Assembly: GCA_020746835.1 (NCBI GenBank)
Contig: JAGPNK010000005.1
Location: 1,178,001 to 1,242,000, forward strand
DNA: 64,000 nucleotides
Origin: Stachybotrys elegans
Lineage: Eukaryota; Ascomycota; Sordariomycetes; Hypocreales; Stachybotryaceae
Direction of reading: 5' to 3'
A program made the translations under genes and the position numbers. The stretch's first letter is position 1; every line of letters starts with the position of its first letter. Positions 24,023 through 35,070 of this stretch are shown one piece after another. A model generated the notes under the pieces. It had not been told where the DNA came from and did not search any database. It was given only the letters and a program-made list of their open reading frames with translations.

Positions 24023-26029
24023 TCAAAAGAATGAAGGCTTGGTCAAGACACGATATTCCACGTAGTCCTCGCCGTCAATGTTAATGATGGTACCCTGAGA
24101 TACCAGCTTTCCCATGAAGGGCCCAGTAGCTTTGCGTTCGTACTTGACGCCGTCGTAGATCTTGGCGTCTTCGGCAGCGGCATTGATACGGAGGTTCTCC
24201 TGGCGCGCCCAAACTTTGTTGAGACGCTGCAACTCCTCCGTCTCATGGAATCGCGGCCGTCCATTCGGCTGTACAGGCGCGGGACGAGATGCCGCAGCAG
24301 CTGCCGCAGCCGCCGCAGCCGCCTCTTGAGCTGCAACAGCAGCCATGGTACGCTCACGGTTGACTGCATGACGATCAGCACGACTCTGAGCAGCCTCGGC
24401 CCGAGAGATCTCGCGACGGGCCAGCGCCACCGTACGTTCCATCGCGTCAGTATGATTAGGGGTGTTGGGAGACCCACGGCTGACACTGCGGCTCTCTCCC
24501 TCGGGAAGGGGATGTCGCGGAACCCGTTGCTCTACCCGGGCATCGGGTCGACGAGTGGTCCGAAGCTCTGGACCATTGGTTCCAACTTTACCGTTGACCG
24601 GTGCTTCCACCGGGGGGGTTGGATCCATTGGACCCTTGGGTGTAGCAGGTGCTAGGAAAGGGGTGGAGCTATGAGGAACCATCTTGTAGCCAGTTCCCGC
24701 ACGCGCCTGGGCCTCGTTGACTGCGACGAGCTCATTGGCGGCTCGCTCTTCGGGAGCCTCGCCATGGTCCAGCTGATACTGACGAACTCGACAATACTCC
24801 TTGATCTCCAACCGTGTGAGGGGCTGGAGGTGCTGCTCGAACTCGACTTCTTCATACTGAATCCAGAGAGCGCCGGCGCCGGTAGGGAAGTTGCCGTCCA
24901 CGAACCGGCCATCGCGGGTCTCTCGCACCACCTTGACCCTGAACATGTCGTTCTGGCCAAGAATACCGTATACTGCATGACGGTCTTTCATGTCAGGCTC
25001 GCTCGAGCCTTTCCAATAGCCCAGCAGAATGCGGGTGGGACGAGTCCCAATGAGCGGGTCCAGAAGCATGCTGGCAGACCTGGGCGGCAGAGTGGTCTGC
25101 TGGGCCGAGGCTTGCTCCAAGGCGCTGCCGTTGGTGGCACCGGAATTGATAGAAGCGAAACCACCGCTAGTGCGTCGTCGCTTCGGGTCGGGGCGGTTCG
25201 CGGATGCCAGATGTTCAGGGAGCTCAGAGCCGTAAGCAATGGCTGGCTGGGCGCCCGGGAGATCGGGGTTGGTGTTCTCCTTGACTCGGCGGATAGCCTC
25301 CTGAACCGCTGCCTTCTCTGCGACCTTGCGGTCCACCTCATCGTCATCGGCGTCCGAGCGGATGCGGACGTACTCCTTGACCTGAACATGGTCAAGACCG
25401 ACGAGATGCTGGTCGAATGCAACGCGCTCGAATGTGACCCAGCTGGCACCCGGGCCTGGGGGCAACGGATAATCGTTGACGAGGGACTCGCCCGCACGGG
25501 TCATGGACTGGATGCGGGTTCTGAGCCTGTCCCGGACGTCGATGAAACCGATGACGGCATGCTTGTTGATCTCGTCTGGAACAGGCGAATCTCTCCAGTA
25601 GCCAACGATAACTCCCTTGACGCTACCAAGGCTCTGGCGAGATGGTTTGGGCTTGAGCTGCTGCAGCTGGGTTGACTTCTCCTCAGACTCGGTAGTGATT
25701 GAATTCTCTATCTTGCTCTCGCCGAGATCTGAGTAGGTCAGGTTGCGCTTGCGCTTTGGGTAGTGGGAAGAGATTGGTTCATCCTGGGTGTCCTCCATGA
25801 TTTCGTCTTCGTCAGAGGGAGCACGATCGACTAGGGGCTTCCTACCGCCATTAGCACGAGCGCTAACAACAATTTCGTCTTGCAGTTGAGTGCGAACCGG
25901 AGAGTGAACGTTGCTGTCCGGGTCACTCAGCTCACTCTCAAGCTCGTGCTCCTCCGCTCCGTTCTTGTGGCCGTTCGGCTGCCTGTCATTTGAGCTGTTA
26001 GCAGAGGTTTGAGAAGTTTGACTGGCCAT
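24023..26029 (-). CDS. Unrecognised nuclear protein with tandem duplicated domain, 668 aa
   Basis: The frame is open from 26095 (690 aa). I prefer the ATG at 26029 (residue 23 of the long form, beginning MASQTSQ) as start because the upstream segment looks like leader sequence. Residue numbers here are those of the long form. The first 150 residues are acidic and Ser-rich with a nuclear-signal-like YPKRKRN. Two related domains of about 85 residues follow, at about 160-247 and 355-438. Each begins GYW, continues with HAV.G, then a DY/NFP.G.GA.W segment and E.V.F-QHL, and ends (V/I)KEY.R.R. After them come Pro-rich linkers, an Arg/Glu/Ala-rich helix with a polyalanine run (about 560-600) and a conserved-looking C-terminal domain (about 610-690). 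I do not recognise the family. A chromatin or transcription role is inference from the acidic/basic composition and duplicated module. A TATA box lies at 26377-26383. Confidence 0.88.
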   Translation of the reverse strand: MASQTSQTSANSSNDRQPNGHKNGAEEHELESELSDPDSNVHSPVRTQLQDEIVVSARANGGRKPLVDRAPSDEDEIMEDTQDEPISSHYPKRKRNLTYSDLGESKIENSITTESEEKSTQLQQLKPKPSRQSLGSVKGVIVGYWRDSPVPDEINKHAVIGFIDVRDRLRTRIQSMTRAGESLVNDYPLPPGPGASWVTFERVAFDQHLVGLDHVQVKEYVRIRSDADDDEVDRKVAEKAAVQEAIRRVKENTNPDLPGAQPAIAYGSELPEHLASANRPDPKRRRTSGGFASINSGATNGSALEQASAQQTTLPPRSASMLLDPLIGTRPTRILLGYWKGSSEPDMKDRHAVYGILGQNDMFRVKVVRETRDGRFVDGNFPTGAGALWIQYEEVEFEQHLQPLTRLEIKEYCRVRQYQLDHGEAPEERAANELVAVNEAQARAGTGYKMVPHSSTPFLAPATPKGPMDPTPPVEAPVNGKVGTNGPELRTTRRPDARVEQRVPRHPLPEGESRSVSRGSPNTPNHTDAMERTVALARREISRAEAAQSRADRHAVNRERTMAAVAAQEAAAAAAAAAAASRPAPVQPNGRPRFHETEELQRLNKVWARQENLRINAAAEDAKIYDGVKYERKATGPFMGKLVSQGTIINIDGEDYVEYRVLTKPSFF

Positions 26030-26376
26030 GTTGAATCTCAGGGCAAGCGAGCGATGACTGGGTGGATTGCCTGACTTGGGCATATGCTTCTCCATCTCCA
26101 GTAATAGAGATGGAGGCGCAGGTCAGATGACAAGATCAAGGTAATGCAGCCTACTGTTGTAGACTTTTATGGCAAGAGCCAGGGGCAAGCCGAGAGAGGA
26201 GTATGGAATGGGCAGGTAGGAAAATGCTTCCGTTGCTGGAAAGTTGCGGAGGCCTTCTTACGCTCAACTAGTTTGCGTCGGGCGGTGGGAGGATTGGGGG
26301 AAGAAGGATAGCGACTATACGAGCAAGAAGAACAAGGAAGGGGGAAGGCAACTTGCAATATTTGCGCCAACAGGGT

Positions 26377-26383
26377 TTTATAG
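26377..26383 (-). promoter_or_regulatory. TATA box upstream of the duplicated-domain gene
   Basis: On the minus strand the sequence reads CCTATAAAACCC, followed downstream by a pyrimidine-rich leader of the kind seen at fungal transcription starts. It lies about 350 bp before the preferred ATG at 26029. A GTAAG donor-like site near 26255 suggests the leader may contain a 5' UTR intron. Confidence 0.5.
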
Positions 26384-26545
26384 GAAAGTTGCCGAGTCGC
26401 CTAAGACCAAGGAAAGGCGAAGCGTGAAGAGAAAAGCGCAACCAGTAACAACGCGTGAAGAAGTGATTTTGGCTGAAAGATGTGACGTGGGGAGAGATGG
26501 AACGGCGAGCCTAGCAGGGAAGGAAGGAAGGCAGGAGGGAAGGGG

Positions 26546-26567
26546 TTTTTTTTTTTTTTTTTTTTTT
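26546..26567. repeat. T22 homopolymer
   Basis: Twenty-two consecutive T residues (poly-A on the minus strand), preceded by a GGAA-rich repeat, in the upstream region of the duplicated-domain gene. A length-variable site. Confidence 0.9.
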
Positions 26568-27253
26568 GATGCGTGTGGCGCAACGGCTGGCTACGGATGG
26601 CGGTGCAGCCTTTCAGACATATTGTCTCGAGGCAAAAATGTTAAGATGAATAAAAGCTGCACGTGGGGGATAAATCCATATCGCTGCACTGGCAGCATAG
26701 TGAAACGAGCCCAAGCGCAGCCGAGGACCGCCTCTGGTCTCTGACGACCGACGTGTAGTTGCCAGGCTGGGTGCTATATCAAGAGAGATATAGTAGGCGG
26801 TATGAGATAAATCAGGGTCTCAGCCCACAACAGTGCATGCATGCATACATATATACGCGCGTGCATGGCAGAGAGCAGCATTCAATATGCATGGGAAAAG
26901 GTGACGTTGATGGGCAGTGAGACGAGGGTAGGCGCTTGCACTTGACAGATGTAAAATAATGAGAGCATGGCTCACTCACGCACGCACGCATGCGACGCAG
27001 AGCCACGATTATGTACTGACAACATGGCGCACGACAACTGAACGCTAGAAGGACAAGAGAGGGTGAGACTGTGTGGGGGGAAGGGGGACGTTGCAAGAGA
27101 TGACGGACGAGTGCAGTTGAGCAACCGCTTTGCTTTTCCACGCCCGCGCAGGGTATGGCACGGATGAAACATCAGATACTTTGCCGATGCATCAAGAAAG
27201 GGCCAGGGCAGCAAACTCAGAGGGAGAAGAAGACGAGGAAGAAATAGAGATGC
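26568..27253. other. Noncoding stretch between gene 24023-26029 and the 148-codon frame
   Basis: No credible coding sequence. It contains ATGC and CATG alternations near 26830-26870 and a CGCACGCACGCA tract near 26980. On the minus strand it is either upstream sequence of the duplicated-domain gene or, if the frame at 27254-27700 is a real first exon, part of a long intron. Confidence 0.5.
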
Positions 27254-27700
27254 TTACGTAGCAGTTGTGTCCTTCCGAGTCTCTGTAGGCAAGGCTCTCC
27301 TAGGCGAAGGCAAAGCTGGGGCAGAAGGAGTTGCGGGAGAAGGAGTTGCGCCGGTGGCGGCAGCGATGTTGGAAGACGAAGGCGGGTTTGTGGCAGCAGC
27401 ATTTGCGGTTACAGTTGCAGGTGTAGTTGAGCGAGCTGAGGAGAGGGTTGGTCCGGAAAGCTTAGAACCAGCCACGGTATCCTCCACGAGCTGTCCCGGC
27501 GAAGAAGCGGCTGAAGCTACTGGGCGGCTGGCACTGGGCGGCGCCGTAGTTGTCGAGGAATCTGATGCCGAGTTTGTGGGTGGGCGAGAAGCAGCCACGG
27601 TCACAGCGGCCGCAGTGGAAGGAGATTTGGGGTCGGCGGATACTCCAATGGCCACAGGCAGCGTCTGCGGCCTCTGATCAACCATTGTAGGTTCTTCCAT
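27254..27700 (-). CDS. Uncertain Ser/Ala/Pro/Thr-rich frame, 148 codons; possible first exon
   Basis: The frame starts at ATG 27700 (MEEPTMVDQRPQ) and is almost entirely Ala, Ser, Thr and Pro, as in a disordered region. It would stop at a TAA lying inside a perfect splice donor (GTAAGC at 27257-27252, minus), so it may be the first exon of a longer gene. An exon ending at 27258 is in a phase that could be joined to CAG acceptors at about 26058 or 26022, inside the N-terminal part of the duplicated-domain gene; this would make a 1.2-kb intron, long for a fungus. Against this, that gene has its own TATA box. Upstream (27.7-27.9 kb) the minus strand is pyrimidine rich, like a 5' leader. The frame could also be chance. 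No family was recognised. Confidence 0.35.
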   Translation of the reverse strand: MEEPTMVDQRPQTLPVAIGVSADPKSPSTAAAVTVAASRPPTNSASDSSTTTAPPSASRPVASAASSPGQLVEDTVAGSKLSGPTLSSARSTTPATVTANAAATNPPSSSNIAAATGATPSPATPSAPALPSPRRALPTETRKDTTAT

Positions 27701-27830
27701 GTCGCGGTATGGGATGATGTGGCGTGTCTGTGTGTGTCCGCCTGTCTCTCAGTGCGCACGCGGCGTGTGCGGTGCAACTCGAGCGTCCTTTGCTTTGCTG
27801 ACAAGAGCAAAGCAAGGGAGAGGAGAAGAA

Positions 27831-27848
27831 GAGAGAGAGAGAGAGAGA
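27831..27848. repeat. (GA)9 tract
   Basis: Nine GA units (CT on the minus strand), about 130 bp upstream of the ATG at 27700 and therefore in a position typical of a pyrimidine-rich promoter or leader of a minus-strand gene. Confidence 0.85.
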
Positions 27849-28356
27849 TGGAAAGAAGGAAAAAGAGAAACAAGGCAAAGCGCCAAAAGGGGAATTTCTC
27901 CGGATCCTGGTTTGCCTGCGACTATAGATTCGACGGGGAAAGTATAAGCCAAGTGACACGAGTAGAAGATGATGTAAAAGTAAAAGCGATGATGGAGAAA
28001 GTAAAATGGGAGGGATGAATAAGTGAGATGATGGTTGGATGATGATGGGCGCCCTCAGATAGAGAAGCTCCAGGGGGGGCGTGTGGGAAGGAGGAGGGAG
28101 GGTGTGATGCAGGGTTACAGAAGGAGAACGTGTTATTTCTCAAGATTTCAGGAGCCTGAGGGTTGGGTTGGTTGTACTTTATCAAGCTTGAGTTGAGGGA
28201 AAGAGGGAGGGAGGGGCGGGGGCCAGAAAAAAATTAAAATAGGACCAGGCAGGCGAGCAGAGAGGCAAATAGGCAGACGGGTGATGAGAGAGAAACGAAT
28301 AGCGTCAGATGGTAAGTTGGCGGTGGCTTCTGGCAAAGCTAGGAAAGGGCACGGGT

Positions 28357-28410
28357 GGATGCGAATGCGAATGCGGATGCAGACGCAGACGCAGACGCAG
28401 ATGCAGATGA
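28357..28410. repeat. GGATGC/AGACGC hexamer array, nine units
   Basis: Nine imperfect hexamers follow one another: GGATGC, GAATGC twice, GGATGC, AGACGC three times, AGATGC and AGATGA. A second short array of GGACGN hexamers lies at 28444-28467 and a related GGATGC array at 39602-39625. Confidence 0.85.
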
Positions 28411-28443
28411 TAGATGGATAGTACGGGTACGGAGTAGGTAGGT

Positions 28444-28467
28444 GGACGCGGACGCGGACGTGGACGA
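28444..28467. repeat. GGACGN hexamer array, four units
   Basis: Four consecutive hexamers (GGACGC twice, then GGACGT and GGACGA), 34 bp after the larger array, suggesting one degenerate minisatellite. Confidence 0.8.
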
Positions 28468-30085
28468 GGTGTCTGGAAGGGGTTGGTTGGTTGGCTAGCA
28501 GAAGTCTGCTTGCTTGCTTACCTGCTATTATTGTATGTAGGTACTAATTCCCTTAATGATGATTCGCCCCTGGACAAATTGGACAAAGGGCCTGAGGACA
28601 AGAGGAGGGAGAGTTCTGTAGTTGCAGGGGCGGGAGGGAAAAGGAAGGAAGGAAGTAGACAAGCGGAAAAGAGGGAATGGAAATGGAAATGGGAATGGGG
28701 AAATGAAAGAGAAGCGCGCGCGCGATGGCGCAAGGCACGTAGTATCCGTAGGCCAGGCACTGTAGGTTCAGGTTGTTACAGCCACCCCCTACCTAGTGCC
28801 GCCTGGGTACTTAAGGTAAGGTGGTAGTTGACAAGGGTGTGGCGGAAAGTAATAGCACAGTTGCTGAACCTGGCGGTGATACGCGACATGCAATGATGAA
28901 GATGGAGGAAGGAGCCATAATAATAGAGGATGTGGTATACGAGCTGAAAGCGGTTGCGGTTGCGGCTGGGCGAATACCCCAGAGCACGCAATATCCTCAG
29001 TTGAAGACAAATATTCACAAAGGCGCCCGATTGAGCTAGGGAGAGATGAGAGTTCTGTCGGCATTTAACTTTTCTCTCTCTTTTTTCTTTTTTTTCTCTT
29101 TCTTTTTTCCCCCTTCTTCGAGGCTCTGCTATAGCTACCCCAAGTACCAGGAGAAAGGAAGAGGCCGACAGGGAACAAGACGAGAAGAAAAAATTGGGAA
29201 CCAAGGTGGGCAGGGACGGTGGATCCAGGAACGGAGAACTAACGTACCCTTTAAACACCAAGGACCGGAACCAAAGCAGCATACGAGACATGGCACACAG
29301 CATGAGTCGGGAGAAGTAGGGGGGCGCGCGAGAGATAGAGAGCGAGCAAACGAAGCAAACGAAGAGGAGGAAGAGACCAGGGCCCTACCAGGGGCCCCCG
29401 GAATGGAAGCGACAAGAGACAGGTTTTAGTTTCCCAAGGGAGATCAACCGACTACCGGACTACCGAGGCGTGTAGTGTGTCGTGGCTGGCGCTGTACATA
29501 ACAGTTCCAATGGCGGCTGTTACCAACAGAAAGTCACCCTTGCGGGCGGTTAATGGCGGCGCAGGTGTGGTGACCAGATAAGAAGCAAAGGAACTTGGGT
29601 AGACGACGATGGAGACGATGGATCGAACACAGAAAGGGGAGGGGGGAGGGTGTACTGGCAAGAAAAAAAATTGCCCTTAGAAATTATAATAAAATAAAAA
29701 AGAGGGAGAGAGAAGAAAAAAAAGTATCCGCACGCAAACAACCTCAGGTTACAAGGTACTTCAGCCAAGCTTAGTACTAGACACGCCCCGATCAAGATCT
29801 ATCTCTGCCCACCCCAGCACACCCATGCCCATGCAAATTGCTGATTTTTCTCTCCTCTTTTGTCGCTTTCGCTGTGCATCCTTCTCTCTCTGTTCACTGA
29901 TTACCAGCTTAGTGCATAATTTGCCGGGCTTACTCACATGGTTCGGTTCCCGAGTTGTCACAAAGCAGCATCAGTACGGACCATGCGAATGAGACCGGCG
30001 ACGTAATCAACCATGACAAGGGGGGGGGACAGGAAGTGGAATTAGGCCGAGGTACATGCTCTCAGAGTACCCCGACAGAGCTTAC

Positions 30086-30097
30086 TACTACGTAGTA
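30086..30097. repeat. 12-bp palindrome TACTACGTAGTA
   Basis: The core of the palindrome family described at 3055, here between flanking CCTAGGTAG-type sequence in noncoding DNA. Confidence 0.85.
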
Positions 30098-31824
30098 CTT
30101 CCCTAGGTAGGCAGGCAGGCAATAAACCTGGACGTGCTGAGGCCAGAGACCAGAGTCTAGAGTCCAGAGTCCAGAACAACTAAACCTCAGCCCAGGACGT
30201 AATCGCCCTGCCTCTTTTCTTGTTACCCTAATCAGCTAACGCGAAGGCCACGCATTGTCCAACAAGGTTCTTGCACATGCAAAGTCATCATCTGGCCACC
30301 CCAAAGTACCCCCCAACTGCTTCCTGCTGACTTCTTTTTTTTTCCTGGGAGGGTACGGCGACTTGTACCAACCAGCGCCGGTGGGGATTGTTGGAATCGC
30401 CCGAAACTATTATGTGTCTGTCTCTCCGTCTGCCTGCCCGCTTCGGATGGGGATGCGCCATCTCTTCTTTCTCCTTCTGTTCCACCAAACTGACCGCCCC
30501 CGACAAAGTTCACTAACCCCGCGCTTAGCAGGGCATATGATATGAATGAGGTTATGATAGCCCACAGCGGCGACATGGGTAGGAACTACTTGAGTAACAA
30601 GGACGTGATCACCAGCGACGTGCTGACTTGCTGGAAGAGACACCCCCATGACTAGGGCAGACGCACGCACACATACGTACGAAACGATGTAACTCTGTAA
30701 AACAGATTACCAGTTGTTATTGTTATCGGTATTTTTATTGCTGCTGCTACTCTTTTTTTTCTCTTTTTTTTTTCTTCCTTTCTTCCCTCCCCGTTTTGCT
30801 TTTTTCGAGTTGCCCAGCCCTTAGCCTGTATGCTATTTCGCAATGCCAAGCGGATCATGCAGCAAAAGCTGAGCTGAATTGGGCGCCCGGCGATCATCGA
30901 TCATGGTGAGTTAACACATCGGGCTTCAGAGATGGATGGATGGTGCTTGCCACCACCGACGCATCACACACACACATATACATCCCGCATACCAGAGTAC
31001 TACTTCTTTCTGCCTGCACGCAATTGTGTTGCCTTCAACAGGCACCGCCGCCATCCGGCCATCATGCATGCCCGCACTGCATTCTTGAACGGCACCCTTG
31101 TCGCATATCGATCCACGCCATACCATCCTGGGATGTGGCGGTCCCAAGAAGACAGAGAGAGGACCAGGGATCATATGCGGCCATGACACATGAAACCAAC
31201 CCAAAGGTCCAACGGAGTTGATTGATGTGTACCGCTGCCCGGGAGGCTAGATAGCCGTCAAGGCCGTGAATGTAGATTGCCGAAAAGGCGTCGAGCTCTG
31301 GCGATAAAATAGACAGACGAGGCAAGCAACACGTGCGGCAGAGAGGTTGGCTGGTGTGTATGTCTTTAGGGCCAAACCTTGGGCGCGGTATCATGCCATT
31401 GAGAGTTCCCTAGTACCTGGAAATGGGAATAGAAAGGTACCCACAGGGAGAGGGAAGCGATCAGCCAGCCGAGCTGTCTGGACATGCACATGTTCCTCGA
31501 GCAGAGCCAGCCGAGGGGTGGCGGCAGGCGAAGGCCGAGAGAGAGAGACAGCAACAGGGAGAGAGATAGCCAGACAGACAGGCGGCTGGAGTGGCGTGCG
31601 GCTTGCAACTCCTACGCTAGGCTTCTTCTGTCCACCATCTCGTTGTTGCGATTCGTCGGTTGCGCTCATGGATGTGTCGGCTGGCTTCCATATTATTTAT
31701 TATATTGCATCAAACTCAGGTGGCCTTAGGCTAAGATGCCCAACTGCCTTGATCATCCACCACTCGCATACCTTCACAACACCAGACTACCGGGTTACTC
31801 CGCCCTGTGTGCTAAGGCAAAAGC

Positions 31825-31828
<4 letters not shown>

Positions 31829-31856
<28 letters not shown>
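31829..31856. repeat. (AG)14 tract
   Basis: Fourteen uninterrupted AG units. A CA-rich tract lies nearby at about 31986-32001. Noncoding context. Confidence 0.9.
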
Positions 31857-31860
<4 letters not shown>

Positions 31861-32481
31861 CGCGCGATCAACTCCCGGCCCACCCCCTTGTCCGTGGCTG
31901 GCTGAGCTGGATGATACCTACCGCATCATGCCATGTCTCGCAAGGCGCCAACGCAGCCCACGCTGGCACGCACACAAATCACAAATCACACACACACACA
32001 CCATGACGCGGATGCATCCTGAGGAGCAGATCATGGCGTCACTCAGAGGAGGGGGGGACCTCGACCCAAAGCAAAGTACTATGGTAAAGTAGACGACCAC
32101 TACCGCTTCGGCTTGGGAAACGCGCGGCCGGGAACTCGCAATCTATCTCCTGCGTTGCGCCCGTATCTGGGAGAGATGGCGGATAAACTCGTCCATGTTG
32201 GCGCCAAGCAGCCGCAGCCCACGCGACGCCGTAGATCTCGACAATGTGTTAACAGCCCAGCACGCAACGCTGCTCCTCCTCCCAGTGTCGCTCTCCCTCT
32301 GCCCGTCGTCTGCTTCTGCTTGCTTGCGCCTCGGGATCTAGGCACGTCGTCCCGGGTCCCTGCTTGCCCATCCCTACCTACCTTTGCATTGTCGGGTTCG
32401 CATCTGCGACGGGCGGTAATTCCACGAACCAACAGCGACAGGGCATCCATGGTCCGCGCCCGGAACATCTCTCTCTTGTCT

Positions 32482-32499
32482 TCTCTCTCTCTCTCTCTC
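32482..32499. repeat. (TC)9 tract
   Basis: Nine TC units on the plus strand. Together with the GA tracts it shows that both strand orientations of purine/pyrimidine tract occur in this region. Confidence 0.85.
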
Positions 32500-32794
32500 G
32501 AGGGCATCGTGCCAATAGACAGTCCCATTGCACGCGCTGCCGACGTAGATCACGGGGTGTGACCGTCTCCAATATTGCCTTGGCCCAGCAATATGCCTAC
32601 AAGCGACATCCATCGTCAAACCACTACATTTCGGTCCCACTGGGACAGGTAGGGCGCCAAGACGCACCATTCTCACGCCCCCAACACCAGAGACAGCACA
32701 ACCAACTAACCAACCAGCCGGCCTCTGACGCGATGCAGTTCATCGGTACGGGAGGTAGGGTTTCAGTGCGAGTTGCAACCGACCGTCCACCTCC

Positions 32795-32818
32795 CACAGG
32801 CACAGGCACAGGCACAGG
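32795..32818. repeat. (CACAGG)4 hexamer array
   Basis: Four perfect CACAGG copies in tandem within noncoding sequence. Confidence 0.9.
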
Positions 32819-34889
32819 CACATGCTGCCATCAATACAACCTTGGCGGCCTGTCTTACAACCCCCAACCACGGGATTCAGCGAAAATGCAAACTAACTAT
32901 CAACAAAGCTACCCAAAAGTCCCCCAAGATGGATGCGGGCGGGCGGGGGGGAGGAAACCTAAGAATAGCGGGAAAGGCCCCCAAACAGATTGCAAGATGA
33001 GAGCGAGCACTGCATGCACGGGGCACACACACGGCGTGACTGCCTTCCAGGGACTCTTCTTCCCTCTTCCACTTTCTGACTGCAACTCTATATTGCCTGC
33101 CAACCGGCTTCAGCCCCCAGAATTACACTACGTCGCGAAAGGCTCAGCCCCAGAACCTGAGAGGGGGGGGGAAGCGAGATAAGAGAGGCGTGAGGTATAC
33201 CCTACTGAGTTAGTAATTGGGATACCAACAAAACAGCCGAGACACCGGATGTGGAGGGTTGGGTTTACGTGACGCAACCCGGGCAAGCAAACCAATGTCG
33301 ACAAGAATGCCGAATGGAATAGAACTAGGCGGAAGCCCCCTTGCCGGTGATGAGGAATATAGGGCCCATTATCATTCTCTGTACCTCACCACATATACCA
33401 ACCAGTATTGGAGGGAGGGGGCTAAGAGTCAACATGCTTGTCCTGTTACCTTGGACACATCTGAGACAAGTTGCCAGCGCAGCCATTCATTCCCACCACC
33501 CCCTCCCTTCAATTCCCTTGGCTTCCATCTTCCCCGTGACAAATTTTTTTCTCCTCGCCTCCTTTGCTTTCCGCACCCGCAGCGCATACGCACGGGTTCG
33601 TATTGTCCCGCGGGATCACCCGTTTCGTTGAGAAAGAAAAGGAAACCCAGAGGAAACCCAGGGGTCTATCAGCTGGCGCGTCCCTCATGTCTTAGCATTA
33701 TACAACTAAGTGGGGGGGTGATTATTACACACTCTCTCAATGCGCCGGTTTTTTTTTTTTTTGCATCAGGATACCTGGCTCAGAAGTACCTCGCCGTGAG
33801 GTATGCGTGTCTCTCTCTCTCTTGTTGGCCATACTACCCGGCTGCATGGTGGCTTATGCGTTAGGCGACGGGCTTTGCCTTTTCCAGACTTGCGTATGAT
33901 ACATCCTATCAGTGACTTCTTTTATCTCTCTCTCTATGACACGCAGACAAGCCCCCTTTCACCAATTACAAAGACGTGCCGCCCATCCACAACCACCCCC
34001 ATACAACTCGCGCTCACCCATCAGCCACAGTCCCAAAGACCCCAAAACGAAGAAAGGGGAAACAGAATAAAATAAATAAGGTGGAATAAGAATGGCCGAT
34101 GGAACTTTCCACTTCCTTTCTCTTCTTATCTTATTCGTGCATTTTGTGTGGGTTAGAAAGGGGACCTGCATGAGCGGTATAGATAATTCGCGACATATAT
34201 TGCGCGTCTACAATTAGGCTCAATGGGCTGATCGGCGACAAACAAAAAAAAAAGTGCAACCCGCCAGACACACATGCACATGCCAAGTGCTTTCCCTCCA
34301 GGGCTTCCTGACTTGACATGATCAGCGAGAAGCGAAACGCGTATGTACAAGGGGGGGCGTGCCGATGCAACTCTGCCCATTCCTTCAAAGAGTAAAAGTC
34401 GCCGTATACCTGAACAAGCTTACTCCAGGGTAGTGATAACCACAAAGTTGGCCGTTATTCTCTCTGTCTTTGGTGTAACTCCTTTCGTCCTCAACGCACG
34501 CACGGAGCAGCCGGAAGACAGTTAATCTCGCTTGTCGCAGAGCCTTCCTCTTCTATTGGGCAAGCAACCAACTCGCGCTCGCTACCTCTCTCTCCTCAAC
34601 TCGACATCCCTGCCCCTTTCCGTTCAAAAAGGCCCATTCATCCATCCACTTTTCTGTCTTATCTGCTCGCTTGGTGGTGGCGCACAAACAAATCACCAAA
34701 TACTCCGTATGCTCAGTAAAGGCACAGGCCTCGATGACCATGTCCCTTGTCTTGATTACTCGGCGTTACCACGAGTTGCTGTCTAAACGCGGCACGGCAA
34801 CACGAGAGTGGTTTGCTGCTCGTGCACCGCCCGTCACTCAGAACTGCCCCGCCCCAAGTCTTTCTTCACTCGCTAAACACAGAACAGTG

Positions 34890-34891
<2 letters not shown>

Positions 34892-34925
<34 letters not shown>
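34892..34925. repeat. (GT)17 microsatellite
   Basis: Seventeen GT units, the longest dinucleotide microsatellite in the window, 146 bp downstream of the SEN54 stop codon (minus strand). A likely polymorphic marker site. Confidence 0.92.
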
Positions 34926-34926
<1 letters not shown>

Positions 34927-35070
34927 GTTTTCGATGCACCCGGGTGCAGGCGCTTGCATGAGGCATGAGGCAAAAGGTATCGATCGTCCCACACTCGCTC
35001 GGCCTGTTAGCCTAAAGACCTCTTGCCCACACCCCCGTCTCCCAAGGTTCATCCGTCCTCTCCATCCGCT

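Larger units (their letters stand above)
27701..35070. other. Low-complexity gene-poor region, 7.4 kb
   Basis: No credible gene. The open frames of 215-272 codons on the plus strand (31.3-33.9 kb) are low-complexity and overlap repeats. The region is unusually rich in simple sequence: GA and CT tracts, hexamer arrays, a GT tract, homopolymers and long purine or pyrimidine stretches. Such regions in filamentous fungi often lie upstream of regulatory genes as long promoters and 5' leaders; here the candidate downstream gene would be the uncertain frame at 27254-27700 (minus). That reading is inference. Confidence 0.6.

Noticed and set aside
31347..33864. Three open frames of 215-272 codons on the plus strand
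   Set aside because: They run through microsatellites (AG, CACAGG and TC tracts), have low-complexity composition and resemble no family.
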